A DNA stretch of 32,137 nt from Deltaproteobacteria bacterium (GCA_018645085.1 JABGPG010000273.1:3863-35999), one strand, 5' to 3'; shown: positions 16,352 through 25,123, counted from the first letter of the stretch. Notes: generated from the letters alone by a model not told the origin. Made by a program: numbers and translations.

Positions 16352-18472
16352 ATGGTCCTATTACTTTTTGCATCAGCATTTCTTGGTTTAGGAATAGCAC
16401 TGGTTTATTATCTCAAAGTATCAAGTATTCCACTAACACAAGGAATAGAAAACACAGAAGAAGCAGAAAAACTTATAAAAATTCACGGTGCAATTGCGAG
16501 AGGCGCAATGGCATTTCTAAAAGCCGAATATAAGTACATGGTGTACTTCATGGCAGGATTTGCAATTTTGATCGCTCTGCTGATTGATGATCCGCACACA
16601 CCGGATGTTAATGAAGGAATCTATACTGCAATCTCATTTCTGCTGGGCTGTGTTATTTCAATCCTGTCCGGATTTATCGGAATGCGGATTGCTACTATCG
16701 GCAATGCACGTACAACAACTGCCGCAAAAAATTCAATTGCGGATGCATTTTATGTCGCACTGAACTCCGGTGCTGTGATGGGTTTCGGTTTGGTCGGTTT
16801 AGCAGTTCTCGGACTTGTCGGCATTTACCTGCTGCTTGAGGCACTTCTCCCGGGAATCGAAAAACATATTTTGATGGAAGTCATGGCAGGTTTTGGACTC
16901 GGCGGTTCTTCCATTGCTCTCTTCGCACGTGTCAGCGGTGGTATATTTACAAAAGCCGCAGACGTTGGTGCCGACCTTGTCGGTAAAGTTGAGCAGGGTA
17001 TTCCAGAAGATGACCCTAGAAATCCGGCGGTGATTGCGGATAATGTTGGAGACAATGTAGGTGATGTAGCCGGAATGGGAGCGGATTTATTTGGTTCCTG
17101 TGCGGAAAGTACATGTGCTGCTTTAGTTATCGGCGCGGTTGCTTTTGCCACTAATCTGGAAGCACTTTTATTCCCCATCTTAATTTCCGCAGTCGGTATT
17201 CCTATCAGCCTTGTTACTATGTTCACTGCACGAGTGAAGGAAGAGAAGGACGTTGCACCGGCATTAAAACGACTCTTGGTTATCGCAACAGGTCTGAGTG
17301 CAGTCGTCATGTATTTTGTTTCTATGTGGGCACTTCCGGAAAGCTTTACCATAAACGGTGAGGATTATACAAACATGGACGTATTTCTGAGCTACTTAAC
17401 CGGCGCAGTTGCAGGATTGCTGGTTGGTCTGCTGACAGAGTACTATACTTCACATGATTTCGCACCGGTAAGAGAAGTTGCAAAAGCTTCGGAAACCGGG
17501 GCAGCGACCAACATCATTTTCGGGCTTGCGCTTGGTTATCAAAGCGCCGCCGGTTCAATTTTGCTCCTGGCTGCAAGTATTTTCATCCCCTTCACACTTT
17601 CTGGAATGTACGGTGTCGCGGTTGCGGCAATCGGTATGTTGAGTACATTGGTGGTTGGTTTGACCATTGACGCTTATGGACCGGTTGCAGATAATGCCGG
17701 TGGAATTGCGGAAATGACTGGCATGGGCGAAAGTATCCGTGACCGTACCGATGTGTTGGATTCCGCTGGAAATACCACTGCCGCAATCGGCAAAGGTTTT
17801 GCTATTGGATCTGCGATTCTAACTTCCCTTGCGCTTTTTTCCGCATTTTTAACACGGGCGGATCTTTTGGATCCTGAAGCAAAAATCATGGACAGCATCA
17901 ACCTGCTTGATCCACTTGTTTTAACAGGTTTGTTTGTCGGCGCAATGCTGCCTTTTCTCTTTTCCGCAATGACCATGAAGTCGGTCGGAAAAGCTGCTTT
18001 TGACATGATTGAGGAAGTACGCCGTCAGTTTCGTGATATTCCAGGAATCATGGAAGGAACCGCAGAACCTGATTATGAAAAATGTGTTGCAATTTCCACA
18101 GAGGCCGCACTTCGTGAAATGATTCCACCAGCAATTTTAATCATGGGAACACCGCTGTTAGTGGGCTTCCTGTTTGGAGTACCTGCGGTTGCAGGAATTT
18201 TAGCAGGTTCACTGGTTTCAGGAGGGGTGCTTGCAATTGCATCTGCCAACTCCGGTGGAGCCTGGGACAATGCAAAGAAATACATTGAAAAAGGTAACCT
18301 CGGCGGCAAAGGCACCGAGACACACAAAGCAGCTGTTGTAGGCGACACTGTCGGCGATCCTTTCAAGGATACCTCAGGACCAGCTTTAAATATCCTGGTT
18401 AAACTTTCGGCTATTCTCAGTTTGGTTTTTGTTCCATTTTTCATTCAGTACGGTGGTTTGTTAACCGGCTGA
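16352..18472 (+). CDS. hppA: Membrane-bound proton-pumping pyrophosphatase (K+-dependent type)
   Basis: A 706-residue polytopic inner-membrane enzyme (about 16 helices) that hydrolyses pyrophosphate and pumps ions outward. The PPi-binding loop [22 protein letters not shown] (from residue 204) and DNVGDNVGD are intact, as are the late loop DNAGGIAEM and the C-terminal [13 protein letters not shown]. The segment GNTTAAIG has Ala and Gly where K+-independent enzymes have Lys and Thr, so K+-dependence is expected. In helix 6 the sequence is [10 protein letters not shown]: the glutamate sits at the position used by plant-type H+ pumps rather than directly after ADLF as in Na+ pumps. This favours proton transport. 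It is monocistronic, followed by a GC-rich hairpin. Confidence 0.96.
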   Translation: MVLLLFASAFLGLGIALVYYLKVSSIPLTQGIENTEEAEKLIKIHGAIARGAMAFLKAEYKYMVYFMAGFAILIALLIDDPHTPDVNEGIYTAISFLLGCVISILSGFIGMRIATIGNARTTTAAKNSIADAFYVALNSGAVMGFGLVGLAVLGLVGIYLLLEALLPGIEKHILMEVMAGFGLGGSSIALFARVSGGIFTKAADVGADLVGKVEQGIPEDDPRNPAVIADNVGDNVGDVAGMGADLFGSCAESTCAALVIGAVAFATNLEALLFPILISAVGIPISLVTMFTARVKEEKDVAPALKRLLVIATGLSAVVMYFVSMWALPESFTINGEDYTNMDVFLSYLTGAVAGLLVGLLTEYYTSHDFAPVREVAKASETGAATNIIFGLALGYQSAAGSILLLAASIFIPFTLSGMYGVAVAAIGMLSTLVVGLTIDAYGPVADNAGGIAEMTGMGESIRDRTDVLDSAGNTTAAIGKGFAIGSAILTSLALFSAFLTRADLLDPEAKIMDSINLLDPLVLTGLFVGAMLPFLFSAMTMKSVGKAAFDMIEEVRRQFRDIPGIMEGTAEPDYEKCVAISTEAALREMIPPAILIMGTPLLVGFLFGVPAVAGILAGSLVSGGVLAIASANSGGAWDNAKKYIEKGNLGGKGTETHKAAVVGDTVGDPFKDTSGPALNILVKLSAILSLVFVPFFIQYGGLLTG

Positions 18473-18481
18473 TTTTCTTCC

Positions 18482-18501
18482 GGCGGACCTGCGGGTCCGC
18501 C
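18482..18501 (+). terminator. Perfect GC-rich hairpin after hppA
   Basis: GGCGGACC and GGTCCGCC form a perfect eight-base stem with loop TGCG, ten bases after the hppA stop. There is no T-run downstream on this strand, but TTTTCTTCC lies directly upstream. It may be an imperfect terminator or an mRNA 3'-end stabiliser. Confidence 0.55.
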
Positions 18502-18555
18502 ACTCCGCACTGCTGTTTAACCCTCCTCCTGCTTTTATTTGTTAAAAGACTTTCT

Positions 18556-19716
18556 GTGTCAAATTCAAAGATTTATTTGGATCATAATGCAAGCTCACCG
18601 TTATTGCCTGAGGTCTCGGCTGCAATGTCTGAGGTGGAACATTTGGCATTTGCCAATCCTTCAAGTCCTCATTGGGCAGGTCGTGACGCACGTATTTTAC
18701 TTGAAGATTCCAGGGAAAAACTAGCTCAAGCTTTGGGTGCAAAATCTCAGGAAATATTCTTTACCAGTGGAGGTTCTGAAAGTAACAATACCGTCCTCCG
18801 GCAATTATTAATGACTTCCGGAGAAAAGCATATAATCAGTTCTGCAGTTGAGCATCCTTCTGTACTGGAAACTTGCCGTATTCTTGCTGAACAACAAAAT
18901 ATTCAATTCACAGAACTGGCAGTTGATTCCTCTGGAACTTTAACTCCGGATGATCTGAGCGCGGCGATACGTCCGGAAACTGAATTAATTTCACTGATCA
19001 GTGCAAACAACGAAACTGGAAAACTTCAGTCAATTGCAGAATTAACTAAAATTTCGCAACAGCAGCAAATTCCTTTTCACACTGACCTCGTACAGGCATT
19101 CGGAAAAATCGAGCTGGATTTAAGTACATCCGGAATTGATTATGCAACCGCTACTGCACATAAACTTGGCGGCCCTCGCGGGATTGGATTACTTTATGTC
19201 AGAGAGGGCTCACCATTCCAGTCACTGATCAGCGGTGGGAAACAGGAACGTGCACGACGGGCAGGCACAGAAAATGTGACGCTGGCAGTTGGTTTTGCCC
19301 AAGCCGTTGAATGGTATCTTAAAAATCAATCCAAACTTCGCGGGCAGTTTTATAAATTCAGACAATCGGTTTTGGATGAAATAGCAAAACTCGAGGGAAT
19401 TTTCATTAACACTGATCTGGAAAATAGTTTAGCCCACACACTGAATTTTGGCTGTCATGGAATCAGTGCAGAAAGTTTGTTGATTTCTCTCGATCTGGAC
19501 GGAGTCGCGGTTTCAACCGGATCTGCCTGTTCCTCAGGTGCCATGGAAGCCAGTCATGTGCTCTTAGCCATGGGGCTTTCACGTGCTGAGGCAAAATCAA
19601 GTTTGCGTGTCAGTTGGGGTTGGTCGACAAGTTCAGCAGACATTGATTATTTTTGCGCGCGTTTGACTCATCACATTCTGCGTTTACAGGCAAAAAATAA
19701 AACCGGGAATCCATGA
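18556..19716 (+). CDS. Cysteine desulfurase, NifS/IscS family
   Basis: A 386-residue PLP enzyme that takes sulfur from cysteine as an enzyme persulfide. Visible residues are the ring-stacking His100 (VEHPSV), Asp177 and Gln180 (FHTDLVQAFGK), the Schiff-base Lys203 (ATAHKLGG), and the catalytic Cys325 in STGSACSSGAMEASHVL. The active-site loop matches the IscS/NifS group rather than SufS. The start is GTG at 18556; the first in-frame ATG, at codon 24, would cut off the fold. No Shine-Dalgarno sequence is evident. No iscU, iscA or fdx lies beside it, so its sulfur acceptor is unknown; tRNA thiolation, FeS assembly or molybdoenzyme sulfuration are possible. Confidence 0.92.
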   Translation: MSNSKIYLDHNASSPLLPEVSAAMSEVEHLAFANPSSPHWAGRDARILLEDSREKLAQALGAKSQEIFFTSGGSESNNTVLRQLLMTSGEKHIISSAVEHPSVLETCRILAEQQNIQFTELAVDSSGTLTPDDLSAAIRPETELISLISANNETGKLQSIAELTKISQQQQIPFHTDLVQAFGKIELDLSTSGIDYATATAHKLGGPRGIGLLYVREGSPFQSLISGGKQERARRAGTENVTLAVGFAQAVEWYLKNQSKLRGQFYKFRQSVLDEIAKLEGIFINTDLENSLAHTLNFGCHGISAESLLISLDLDGVAVSTGSACSSGAMEASHVLLAMGLSRAEAKSSLRVSWGWSTSSADIDYFCARLTHHILRLQAKNKTGNP

Positions 19717-19970
19717 TCCAAATGTGTGTTTCCGAGCAAAATAACCAGAGATTATTAAAACATATTTTGCTCTTTGCTCTGCCGCTCAGTCTCGTTTTAT
19801 TGCTGATCAGCGGTTGTGCCAATTCGCTGAATCAGCAAAATTATTTAGCGTGCAAACTAAAACTAGAGGCGGACCGCAAAAAAGCACGGGCAGGACAAGC
19901 CTACAGTTATAAATCACAGTCATTCGAAGAGTGCCGTGCTCCAGCAGTTTACCGTACTGCAGAAGATTAA
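19713..19970 (+). CDS. Small putative lipoprotein
   Basis: An 85-residue protein with a lipobox LISGC (Cys35) after a hydrophobic stretch, so it is probably lipid-anchored in the inner or outer membrane. The mature part is about 51 residues, charged, and has two further cysteines (LACKL, EECRA). It overlaps the cysteine desulfurase stop by four bases (ATGA), which suggests coupled translation. A second ATG three codons on (19722) would give a more usual signal length. I recognise no family. Confidence 0.6.
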   Translation: MIQMCVSEQNNQRLLKHILLFALPLSLVLLLISGCANSLNQQNYLACKLKLEADRKKARAGQAYSYKSQSFEECRAPAVYRTAED

Positions 19971-20120
19971 ACTGTGAAATATTTTTTCTTGAACGTCAAA
20001 GTATTTGCGTATTTTTTAAACTCTTGTTAGAGTTGGCGGTCATTAATAAACTTCATCAAGTCAGAAAAATAACTTTTTAACAGCCTTGATTAAAAGACAA
20101 TGAATTACAAAGGAATTAAT

Positions 20121-21989
20121 ATGAAGAAACAATTCATCTCCGGATTTATTATTCTTGCTCTCGGAACAGTGTTTTCAACGAATGTCTTGGCAGAGGCAGA
20201 CTTAAACCGTGGAGAGGCAAATTACAAAGTCTGCATTGCATGTCACGGTGAAAATGGTGGTGGTAGAAAGATCACAAATGCACCACGAATCTCTGGTCAA
20301 CAAGCCTGGTATTTAACTAGACAAATCAACAATTTCAGAAACGGAATTCGCGGAACACATATTAATGATATTACCGGTTTGCAAATGCGTCCGATGGCTT
20401 TGAGCCTCGTTACAGATCAGGAAGTCGAAGACGTGGTTGCATACATCGGCACACTGAACGGTCGAAGTACACACACAGGTGTAGCTGGGAATGCAGAAGC
20501 CGGAAAATCGGCCTACGCGGTTTGTGTATCATGTCACGGTGCAAACGGTGAAGGTAACAAAGCGTTGAACGCACCGAAAATTGCAGGACTTCCGGACTGG
20601 TACGTTGAAAGACAACTGAATAATTTCAAAAGCGGAATCCGTGGAGTTAATGCGAAAGATGTTTACGGACAGCAGATGCGCCCGATGGCAATGACACTTG
20701 TCAACGATGAAGCGGTGCGGAACGTCACAGCTTACCTGGCATCTTTAAAAGGTGTTTCTTCAACAAAACCACCGGTTGCCGCAAAATCCAGTAAAGCAGT
20801 AACTGTTGTAACGACTCCTGTCAGCGAACCTCTTTATGCTCCATGCGCCTCCTGTCACGGTTCTGAAGGAGAAGGCAATCAAAAACTGGGAGCCCCGCGT
20901 TTGGCTGGACAACAGGGCTGGTATATTGAAAGACAATTACGTAACTGGCGTGACGGTATCCGTGGAACACACGCGGAAGATCTATACGGCATGCAGATGC
21001 GTCCGATGGCAATGACACTTAGCAACGATGCTGCCATCAGTAAAGTGGCAAGTTTTATCGGCACCCTTCAGGGAGCACCATTGAAGCCGACTATTAAGGG
21101 AAATACCGATTCCGGAAAATCAGCTTATCTGACTTGTATAGCATGTCATGGTGCAGAAGGAGAAGGTAACAAAGCCTTGAACGCACCTAAAATTGCAGGA
21201 CTGCCTGATTGGTACATCGCAAGGCAACTGCGTAGTTTCAAAAAAGGAATCCGCGGTAGCCATCAAAAAGATATTTATGGAATGCAGATGCGTCCAATGG
21301 CAATGACCCTGGCCAATGATGAAGCCGTTGATAATGTTGCCTCATACATCTCAACTTTCACTGCAGGAGTTTCTACAGCTTCTACTGCAAGTGTTGAAGC
21401 AGCACCGGCTGTAACTGCAGCAGTGACTGTTTCAGGATCTGCCGAAAACGGAAAAACTTCATTCGCGGTTTGCGTATCCTGTCACGGAGCTGACGGTGCC
21501 GGAAACAAAGCACTCAACGCACCTAGAATTTCCGGACAACAGGAATGGTACGTTGCACGCCAAATAGCAAATTTCAAAACAGGTGTCCGCGGTTCACACG
21601 CAGAGGATATCTACGGTCAGCAAATGCGCCCCATGGCTATGATCCTGGCAAATGAACAGGCAGTAGCCGATGTGTCAGCATATCTGAGCACATTGAAAAG
21701 TGCTCCTGCCGCTTCAACAGTAAAAGGTGATGTCGCTGCTGGAAAAACCGCTTATGGTATTTGCGCATCCTGTCACGGTGCAAACGGTGAAGGCAACAAA
21801 GCCTTGAATGCACCAGCTATTGCAGGCCAGCATGACTGGTATATTGTGAGGCAACTGCAAAATTTTAAAAAGAAGATTCGTGGTGACGCCGGTGATACTT
21901 ATGGTCAGCAAATGAGTCCGATGGCCATGATACTTGCAGATGACGCTGCAATAAATAACGTTGCGGCCTACATTTCCACCCTCAAATAA
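20121..21989 (+). CDS. Periplasmic hexaheme c-type cytochrome (three diheme c4-like units)
   Basis: A 622-residue exported cytochrome. The signal peptide (MKKQFISGFIILALGTVFST, cut near VLA) is followed by six monohaem domains. The haem CxxCH cysteines begin at residues 38, 135, 242, 339, 451 and 548. Each domain carries a C-terminal QM(R/S)PMA(M/L) segment that would supply the axial Met. Spacing is 97 within pairs 1-2, 3-4 and 5-6 but 107 and 112 between pairs, where Ala/Thr/Val-rich linkers occur. So it is three diheme units in a row. It probably moves electrons in the periplasm; donor and acceptor are unknown. The start at 20121 is supported by AGGA at 20111; a frame start at 20100 would spoil the signal peptide. 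Confidence 0.93.
   Translation: MKKQFISGFIILALGTVFSTNVLAEADLNRGEANYKVCIACHGENGGGRKITNAPRISGQQAWYLTRQINNFRNGIRGTHINDITGLQMRPMALSLVTDQEVEDVVAYIGTLNGRSTHTGVAGNAEAGKSAYAVCVSCHGANGEGNKALNAPKIAGLPDWYVERQLNNFKSGIRGVNAKDVYGQQMRPMAMTLVNDEAVRNVTAYLASLKGVSSTKPPVAAKSSKAVTVVTTPVSEPLYAPCASCHGSEGEGNQKLGAPRLAGQQGWYIERQLRNWRDGIRGTHAEDLYGMQMRPMAMTLSNDAAISKVASFIGTLQGAPLKPTIKGNTDSGKSAYLTCIACHGAEGEGNKALNAPKIAGLPDWYIARQLRSFKKGIRGSHQKDIYGMQMRPMAMTLANDEAVDNVASYISTFTAGVSTASTASVEAAPAVTAAVTVSGSAENGKTSFAVCVSCHGADGAGNKALNAPRISGQQEWYVARQIANFKTGVRGSHAEDIYGQQMRPMAMILANEQAVADVSAYLSTLKSAPAASTVKGDVAAGKTAYGICASCHGANGEGNKALNAPAIAGQHDWYIVRQLQNFKKKIRGDAGDTYGQQMSPMAMILADDAAINNVAAYISTLK
20220..21989 (+). repeat. Threefold tandem diheme coding repeat
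   Basis: The region coding for the mature hexaheme cytochrome is a tandem array of diverged coding repeats of roughly 600-630 bp, each encoding two cytochrome domains. Conserved elements in each half-unit are CxxCHG, NKALNAP, WY, RQL, IRG and QMRPMA. The same unit appears once more as the stand-alone diheme gene at 22275-22904. Confidence 0.8.
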
Positions 21990-22001
21990 CATACACCTGC
22001 C

Positions 22002-22034
22002 GGGGGAGCCGCATTTGTGACTCCCCTGTTTTTT
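22002..22034 (+). terminator. Terminator after hexaheme cytochrome gene
   Basis: GGGGAG (22003-22008) pairs with CTCCCC (22021-22026) around a 12-base loop, followed by TGTTTTTT. It stands 12 bp after the stop, so the two cytochrome genes are probably separate transcripts. Confidence 0.75.
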
Positions 22035-22132
22035 CCTCCCTTTTCTGCTGTTCTTCACTGATTTTTACCGCTCTTTCCACTTTTCTATAGTTTGTTGAAA
22101 AATTTAAATCTCTTAAATAATTCAGATTTTTG

Positions 22133-22161
22133 TTGCCTCTTTAGACAAATATTGTTATAAA
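22133..22161 (+). promoter_or_regulatory. Candidate promoter of the diheme cytochrome gene
   Basis: TTGCCT (22133-22138) and TATAAA (22156-22161) are separated by 17 bases. Transcription would start near 22168, leaving a leader of about 107 bases. The gap also holds a possible second, activator-type promoter further down. Confidence 0.4.
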
Positions 22162-22195
22162 TTTTTACACTCGCTCAATTTGTAAATTAAGTGAT

Positions 22196-22244
22196 CTGTA
22201 GAATTTTACAGTTAGCAGGAGGTTAGCAAAATTTTACGAATACT
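22196..22244 (+). promoter_or_regulatory. Direct and inverted repeats before the diheme cytochrome gene
   Basis: GTTAGCA occurs twice (22211-22217 and 22222-22228) with a four-base gap, an 11-bp period like the 7-4-7 sites of OmpR/PhoB-type regulators. It lies where the -35 box of a weak -10 (AATACT, 22239-22244) would be. Just upstream, CTGT-N8-ACAG (22196-22211) is an inverted repeat with the shape of a LexA box. ATTTTAC also repeats at 22203 and 22231. Function is inferred only. Confidence 0.35.
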
Positions 22245-22274
22245 CTCAATAACCTTATCATTGAAGGAATCAAG

Positions 22275-22904
22275 ATGAAGAAACTATTTGTTTTAGGAAT
22301 TACAGCCGCTCTTGCAATTATCTTTGTTTTTAATGCACATGCCGCTGGAGACGCGTCAAAAGGTAAGGCTTCATACGCGGTTTGCCTTGCGTGTCACGGA
22401 GCGGACGGTATGGGTAATAAAGCACTCAATGCTCCGGCAATTGCAGGGCAATCTACATGGTACCTGGAAAGGCAACTCAAAAATTTTAAAGCCGGAATCC
22501 GCGGCGCAGATCCAAAAGACACCTACGGAATGCAAATGCGCCCCATGGCATTAACCTTGCCGACCGATCAAGCTATTGCTGATATGGCGGCTTATGTGTC
22601 TGCTATGCCGGCAAAATCGACACCCTCCACTGTGAAAGGTGACGCTGCCGCAGGCAAAGCATCCTATATGCTTTGTCAATCATGTCACGGACCTGCAGGA
22701 GGCGGAAACAAAGCTTTAAACGCCCCAAGGCTGTCAGGACAACATGACTGGTATCTGGTACGCCAGATTAAAAACTTCAAAGCCGGAGCTCGAGGGGCAA
22801 AGTCCGGAGATACTTATGGATCGCAAATGCGTCCCATGGCAATGACTCTGGCAACTGAGGAAACCATTAATAATGTCGCGGCTTATATTGCCACGTTCAA
22901 ATAA
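22275..22904 (+). CDS. Periplasmic diheme cytochrome c (c4-like)
   Basis: A 209-residue exported protein: a signal peptide (MKKLFVLGITAALAIIFVFN, cut after AHA) and two haem domains with CLACH at residue 37 and CQSCH at residue 134, each ending with QMRPMA. The 97-residue haem spacing equals that inside each unit of the upstream hexaheme protein. The domains share the same signature stretches (GNKALNAP, WYL-RQ, NFKAG-RGA), so the two genes are paralogues. A GAAGGAA ribosome site precedes the ATG. It has its own leader and terminator. It likely shuttles single electrons in the periplasm, perhaps to an oxidase; the partner is not visible here. Confidence 0.94.
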   Translation: MKKLFVLGITAALAIIFVFNAHAAGDASKGKASYAVCLACHGADGMGNKALNAPAIAGQSTWYLERQLKNFKAGIRGADPKDTYGMQMRPMALTLPTDQAIADMAAYVSAMPAKSTPSTVKGDAAAGKASYMLCQSCHGPAGGGNKALNAPRLSGQHDWYLVRQIKNFKAGARGAKSGDTYGSQMRPMAMTLATEETINNVAAYIATFK

Positions 22905-22929
22905 CAAGATACTACCTTCCTCCTTCAAG

Positions 22930-22955
22930 GGCTCCTGTTGAGCAGGAGCCTTTTT
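22930..22955 (+). terminator. Strong rho-independent terminator after diheme cytochrome
   Basis: GGCTCCTG and CAGGAGCC form a perfect eight-base stem with loop TTGAG, directly followed by TTTTT. It separates the cytochrome gene from the ABC importer genes. Confidence 0.92.
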
Positions 22956-23022
22956 CATTCCTGCAACTTATTTCCTGCTCTCAAAAGAGACTTGGAAATC
23001 TTTCATAGCAGCTAAAATTAGT

Positions 23023-24090
23023 GTGCAGATTTTTTTAGAAAAGCGAGTAAATACTACTTCTATGGGACGCGCTTTAGTGCTTTCCGGTGCATTTTTATTA
23101 GTGCTGATTATCAGCTGGTTATTTTTTTTAGCGGTCGGCATTGAACCATTAGCTGCATACAAGATTGTCGGTGAGGAAATTTTTCTCACCAAGTACGGCT
23201 GGCAGGATCTGCTGGTCAAGATGACACCTTTGATGTTTACAGGTTTGGCAGTTGCTCTTGCAGCCCAAATGCGGCAGTGGAACATCGGCGCAGAAGGTCA
23301 GTTTCACATGGGCACCTTTGCCATGACATGGGTTGCTTTACACTTCGACGGTAAGCTGCCTGACGGAATGCTGATAGTGCTGATGCTCATAATGGCCATT
23401 ATAGGCGGTGGATTATGGGGCAGTATTCCGGGATACCTGAAAGCCCGTTTCGGTGTGAATGAAATCATCACTTCTCTCCTGCTCAATTATGTTGCTGCTG
23501 CCTGGATCGACCATTTATTATTTGGAGCGTGGCGTGACCCGGGAAGTAACAACTTTCCAATTACCAGAGAATTCTCAACAGCGGCTCAACTACCAAATTT
23601 TGGCAATACTTCAATTCATGCAGGCTTGATAATAGCTTTTATTTTTGTGCTAATTGTCGCCTGGATTTTGTGGAAAACGCAGCTTGGTTTTAAAATCCGC
23701 CTTACCGGAGACAACCCTGACGCGGCACGTTACGCAGGAGTCAATATCCGCACCTTGACCATCCTGGTTTTTGCTGCAAGTGGAGCCATTGCCGGACTCG
23801 CAGGATTCAGCGAAGTCGCAGGGATTCATTACCGACTGCAGCAAAACATTTCCATCGGTTATGGTTATACCGGTATCATTGTAGCCTGGCTTGCGAGAAA
23901 TCATCCGCTGGGTGTCATCTTCAGTGCATTTTTTATGTCCATTATTTTTGTCAGTGCAGAAGTCCTGCAAATTGAGTACGGTCTCCCAATTTCAATGGTT
24001 TATCTGTATCAGGGTATTATCTTGTTTACAGTCTTGGGTACAGAAATTTTTACAGAATATCGTTTGCGGATCACACGTTTTTTGCTCTAG
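23023..24090 (+). CDS. BMP/nucleoside-type ABC importer permease 1
   Basis: A 355-residue inner-membrane permease of the branched-chain amino acid/sugar (BPD_transp_2) superfamily, YufP-like. Conserved stretches are ATPase-distant MTPLMFTGLAVALAAQMRQWNIGAEGQFHMG and GVNEIITSLLLNYVAAAW, with the later loop GDNPDAARYAGVNI. I took GTG at 23023 as the start because MQIFLEKRV aligns with the basic N-terminus common in this family; an ATG at 23062 is the alternative. Neither has a good ribosome site. It pairs with the next permease. Usually an ATPase with two nucleotide-binding domains precedes it, but here a cytochrome terminator does. Confidence 0.9.
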   Translation: MQIFLEKRVNTTSMGRALVLSGAFLLVLIISWLFFLAVGIEPLAAYKIVGEEIFLTKYGWQDLLVKMTPLMFTGLAVALAAQMRQWNIGAEGQFHMGTFAMTWVALHFDGKLPDGMLIVLMLIMAIIGGGLWGSIPGYLKARFGVNEIITSLLLNYVAAAWIDHLLFGAWRDPGSNNFPITREFSTAAQLPNFGNTSIHAGLIIAFIFVLIVAWILWKTQLGFKIRLTGDNPDAARYAGVNIRTLTILVFAASGAIAGLAGFSEVAGIHYRLQQNISIGYGYTGIIVAWLARNHPLGVIFSAFFMSIIFVSAEVLQIEYGLPISMVYLYQGIILFTVLGTEIFTEYRLRITRFLL

Positions 24091-24159
24091 CCAAAAATAC
24101 TAAATTTGTTTTTGTGTGTTGTTGCTAAAAATTTATGAGAGTTGTTTAGAAAAAATAAT

Positions 24160-25089
24160 ATGGAATTTTTCATTCAAATTTTAATTGCCGCAGTTGTCAT
24201 GGGCACACCTTTGTTATTTGCAACACTGGGTGGCGTGATCAGCGAACGAGCAGGTGTGATCAACCTCGGTATGGAAGGGTTGATGCTTGTGGGAGCACTA
24301 GTCGCCTTTGTTGTTATGCTGAATACCGAAAACTACTTTTATGCAGTAGCTGCTGCTGCTCTTGCTTCAGGACTTGTCTCAATAATTCACGGAGTAGTTT
24401 GTTTAATGCTGAGGGCAAGTCAGATTGCTTCAGGACTCGCATTGACATTTTTCGGTACAGGACTCAGTGGTTTATTTGGAGACAAACTTATGGGTGAAAC
24501 GGTTGAACCTTTAAGTCGTATTCCTATTCCGGGACTGCATGCTATTCCTGTGCTTGGACCGGTTCTTTTCAATCATGATGTGCTGGTATATTTTTCATAT
24601 GTCTGTGTTGGATTGTCATGGTGGTTACTCTATAAAACACGTTTGGGACTTAATATCCGTTCTATGGGAGAAGCACCTGAAGTCTGTGATTCACTTGGAC
24701 TTTCAGTGATGGCTTACCGTTTTTTTGCGGTCATAGCAGGAGGAATGCTGATAGGGATTGGAGGAGCTTATTTTCCGCTTGCATTAACTCCGTTTTGGGT
24801 GGATGGTATTACAGGAGGGCGTGGTTGGATTGCTGTTGCTTTGGTGATCTTCGCTTTTTGGGATCCAGTTAAGGCTTTGGGTGGAGCTTACCTTTTTGGT
24901 CTTGCACTGGCTCTGGAACTACGTTTACAGATTTTGGGCATCGACATTTCTCCTTATTTTTTGAAAATGCTGCCTTTTGTTTTAACGATTTTGGTACTGA
25001 CTTTGGTGACCATCCGGAATAACCGGCGTGGAATCCAGGTCATGCCTGCTGCACTTGGAAAAGTCTTTTTCAGAGGCGAAAAGCACTAA
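24160..25089 (+). CDS. BMP/nucleoside-type ABC importer permease 2
   Basis: A 309-residue inner-membrane permease, YufQ-like, partner of the preceding one. Key stretches are TPLLFATLGGVISERAGVINLGMEGLMLVGA near the N-terminus, ASQIASGLALTFFGTGLSGL, RSMGEAPEVCDSLGLSV and GGRGWIAVALVIFAFWDP. The open frame can be extended to a TTG at 24142, but ATG at 24160 gives the standard beginning (MEFFIQILIAA). It lies 69 bp after permease 1 and is followed by a hairpin before the binding-protein gene. Confidence 0.91.
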   Translation: MEFFIQILIAAVVMGTPLLFATLGGVISERAGVINLGMEGLMLVGALVAFVVMLNTENYFYAVAAAALASGLVSIIHGVVCLMLRASQIASGLALTFFGTGLSGLFGDKLMGETVEPLSRIPIPGLHAIPVLGPVLFNHDVLVYFSYVCVGLSWWLLYKTRLGLNIRSMGEAPEVCDSLGLSVMAYRFFAVIAGGMLIGIGGAYFPLALTPFWVDGITGGRGWIAVALVIFAFWDPVKALGGAYLFGLALALELRLQILGIDISPYFLKMLPFVLTILVLTLVTIRNNRRGIQVMPAALGKVFFRGEKH

Positions 25090-25104
25090 CCTTTGTGCAT
25101 TTTT

Positions 25105-25123
25105 ATCCGGTGGTGTACCGGAT
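25105..25123 (+). promoter_or_regulatory. Intercistronic hairpin before the BMP gene
   Basis: ATCCGGT and ACCGGAT form a perfect seven-base stem with loop GGTGT, 15 bp after the permease stop and 50 bp before the BMP start. It has no T-run. Such hairpins can protect a processed transcript and raise expression of the binding protein relative to the permeases, which is inference here. Confidence 0.45.

Noticed and set aside
16825-18444. Long antisense open frames opposite hppA
   Set aside because: They mirror the strongly conserved pyrophosphatase frame, show low-complexity Ser/Ala/Pro content, and have no ribosome site or family match.
20220-21989. Regularly spaced repeats that could suggest a CRISPR or satellite array
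   Set aside because: The repeats are diverged coding repeats about 290-340 bp apart, each encoding a haem domain; there are no short identical repeats with unique spacers.
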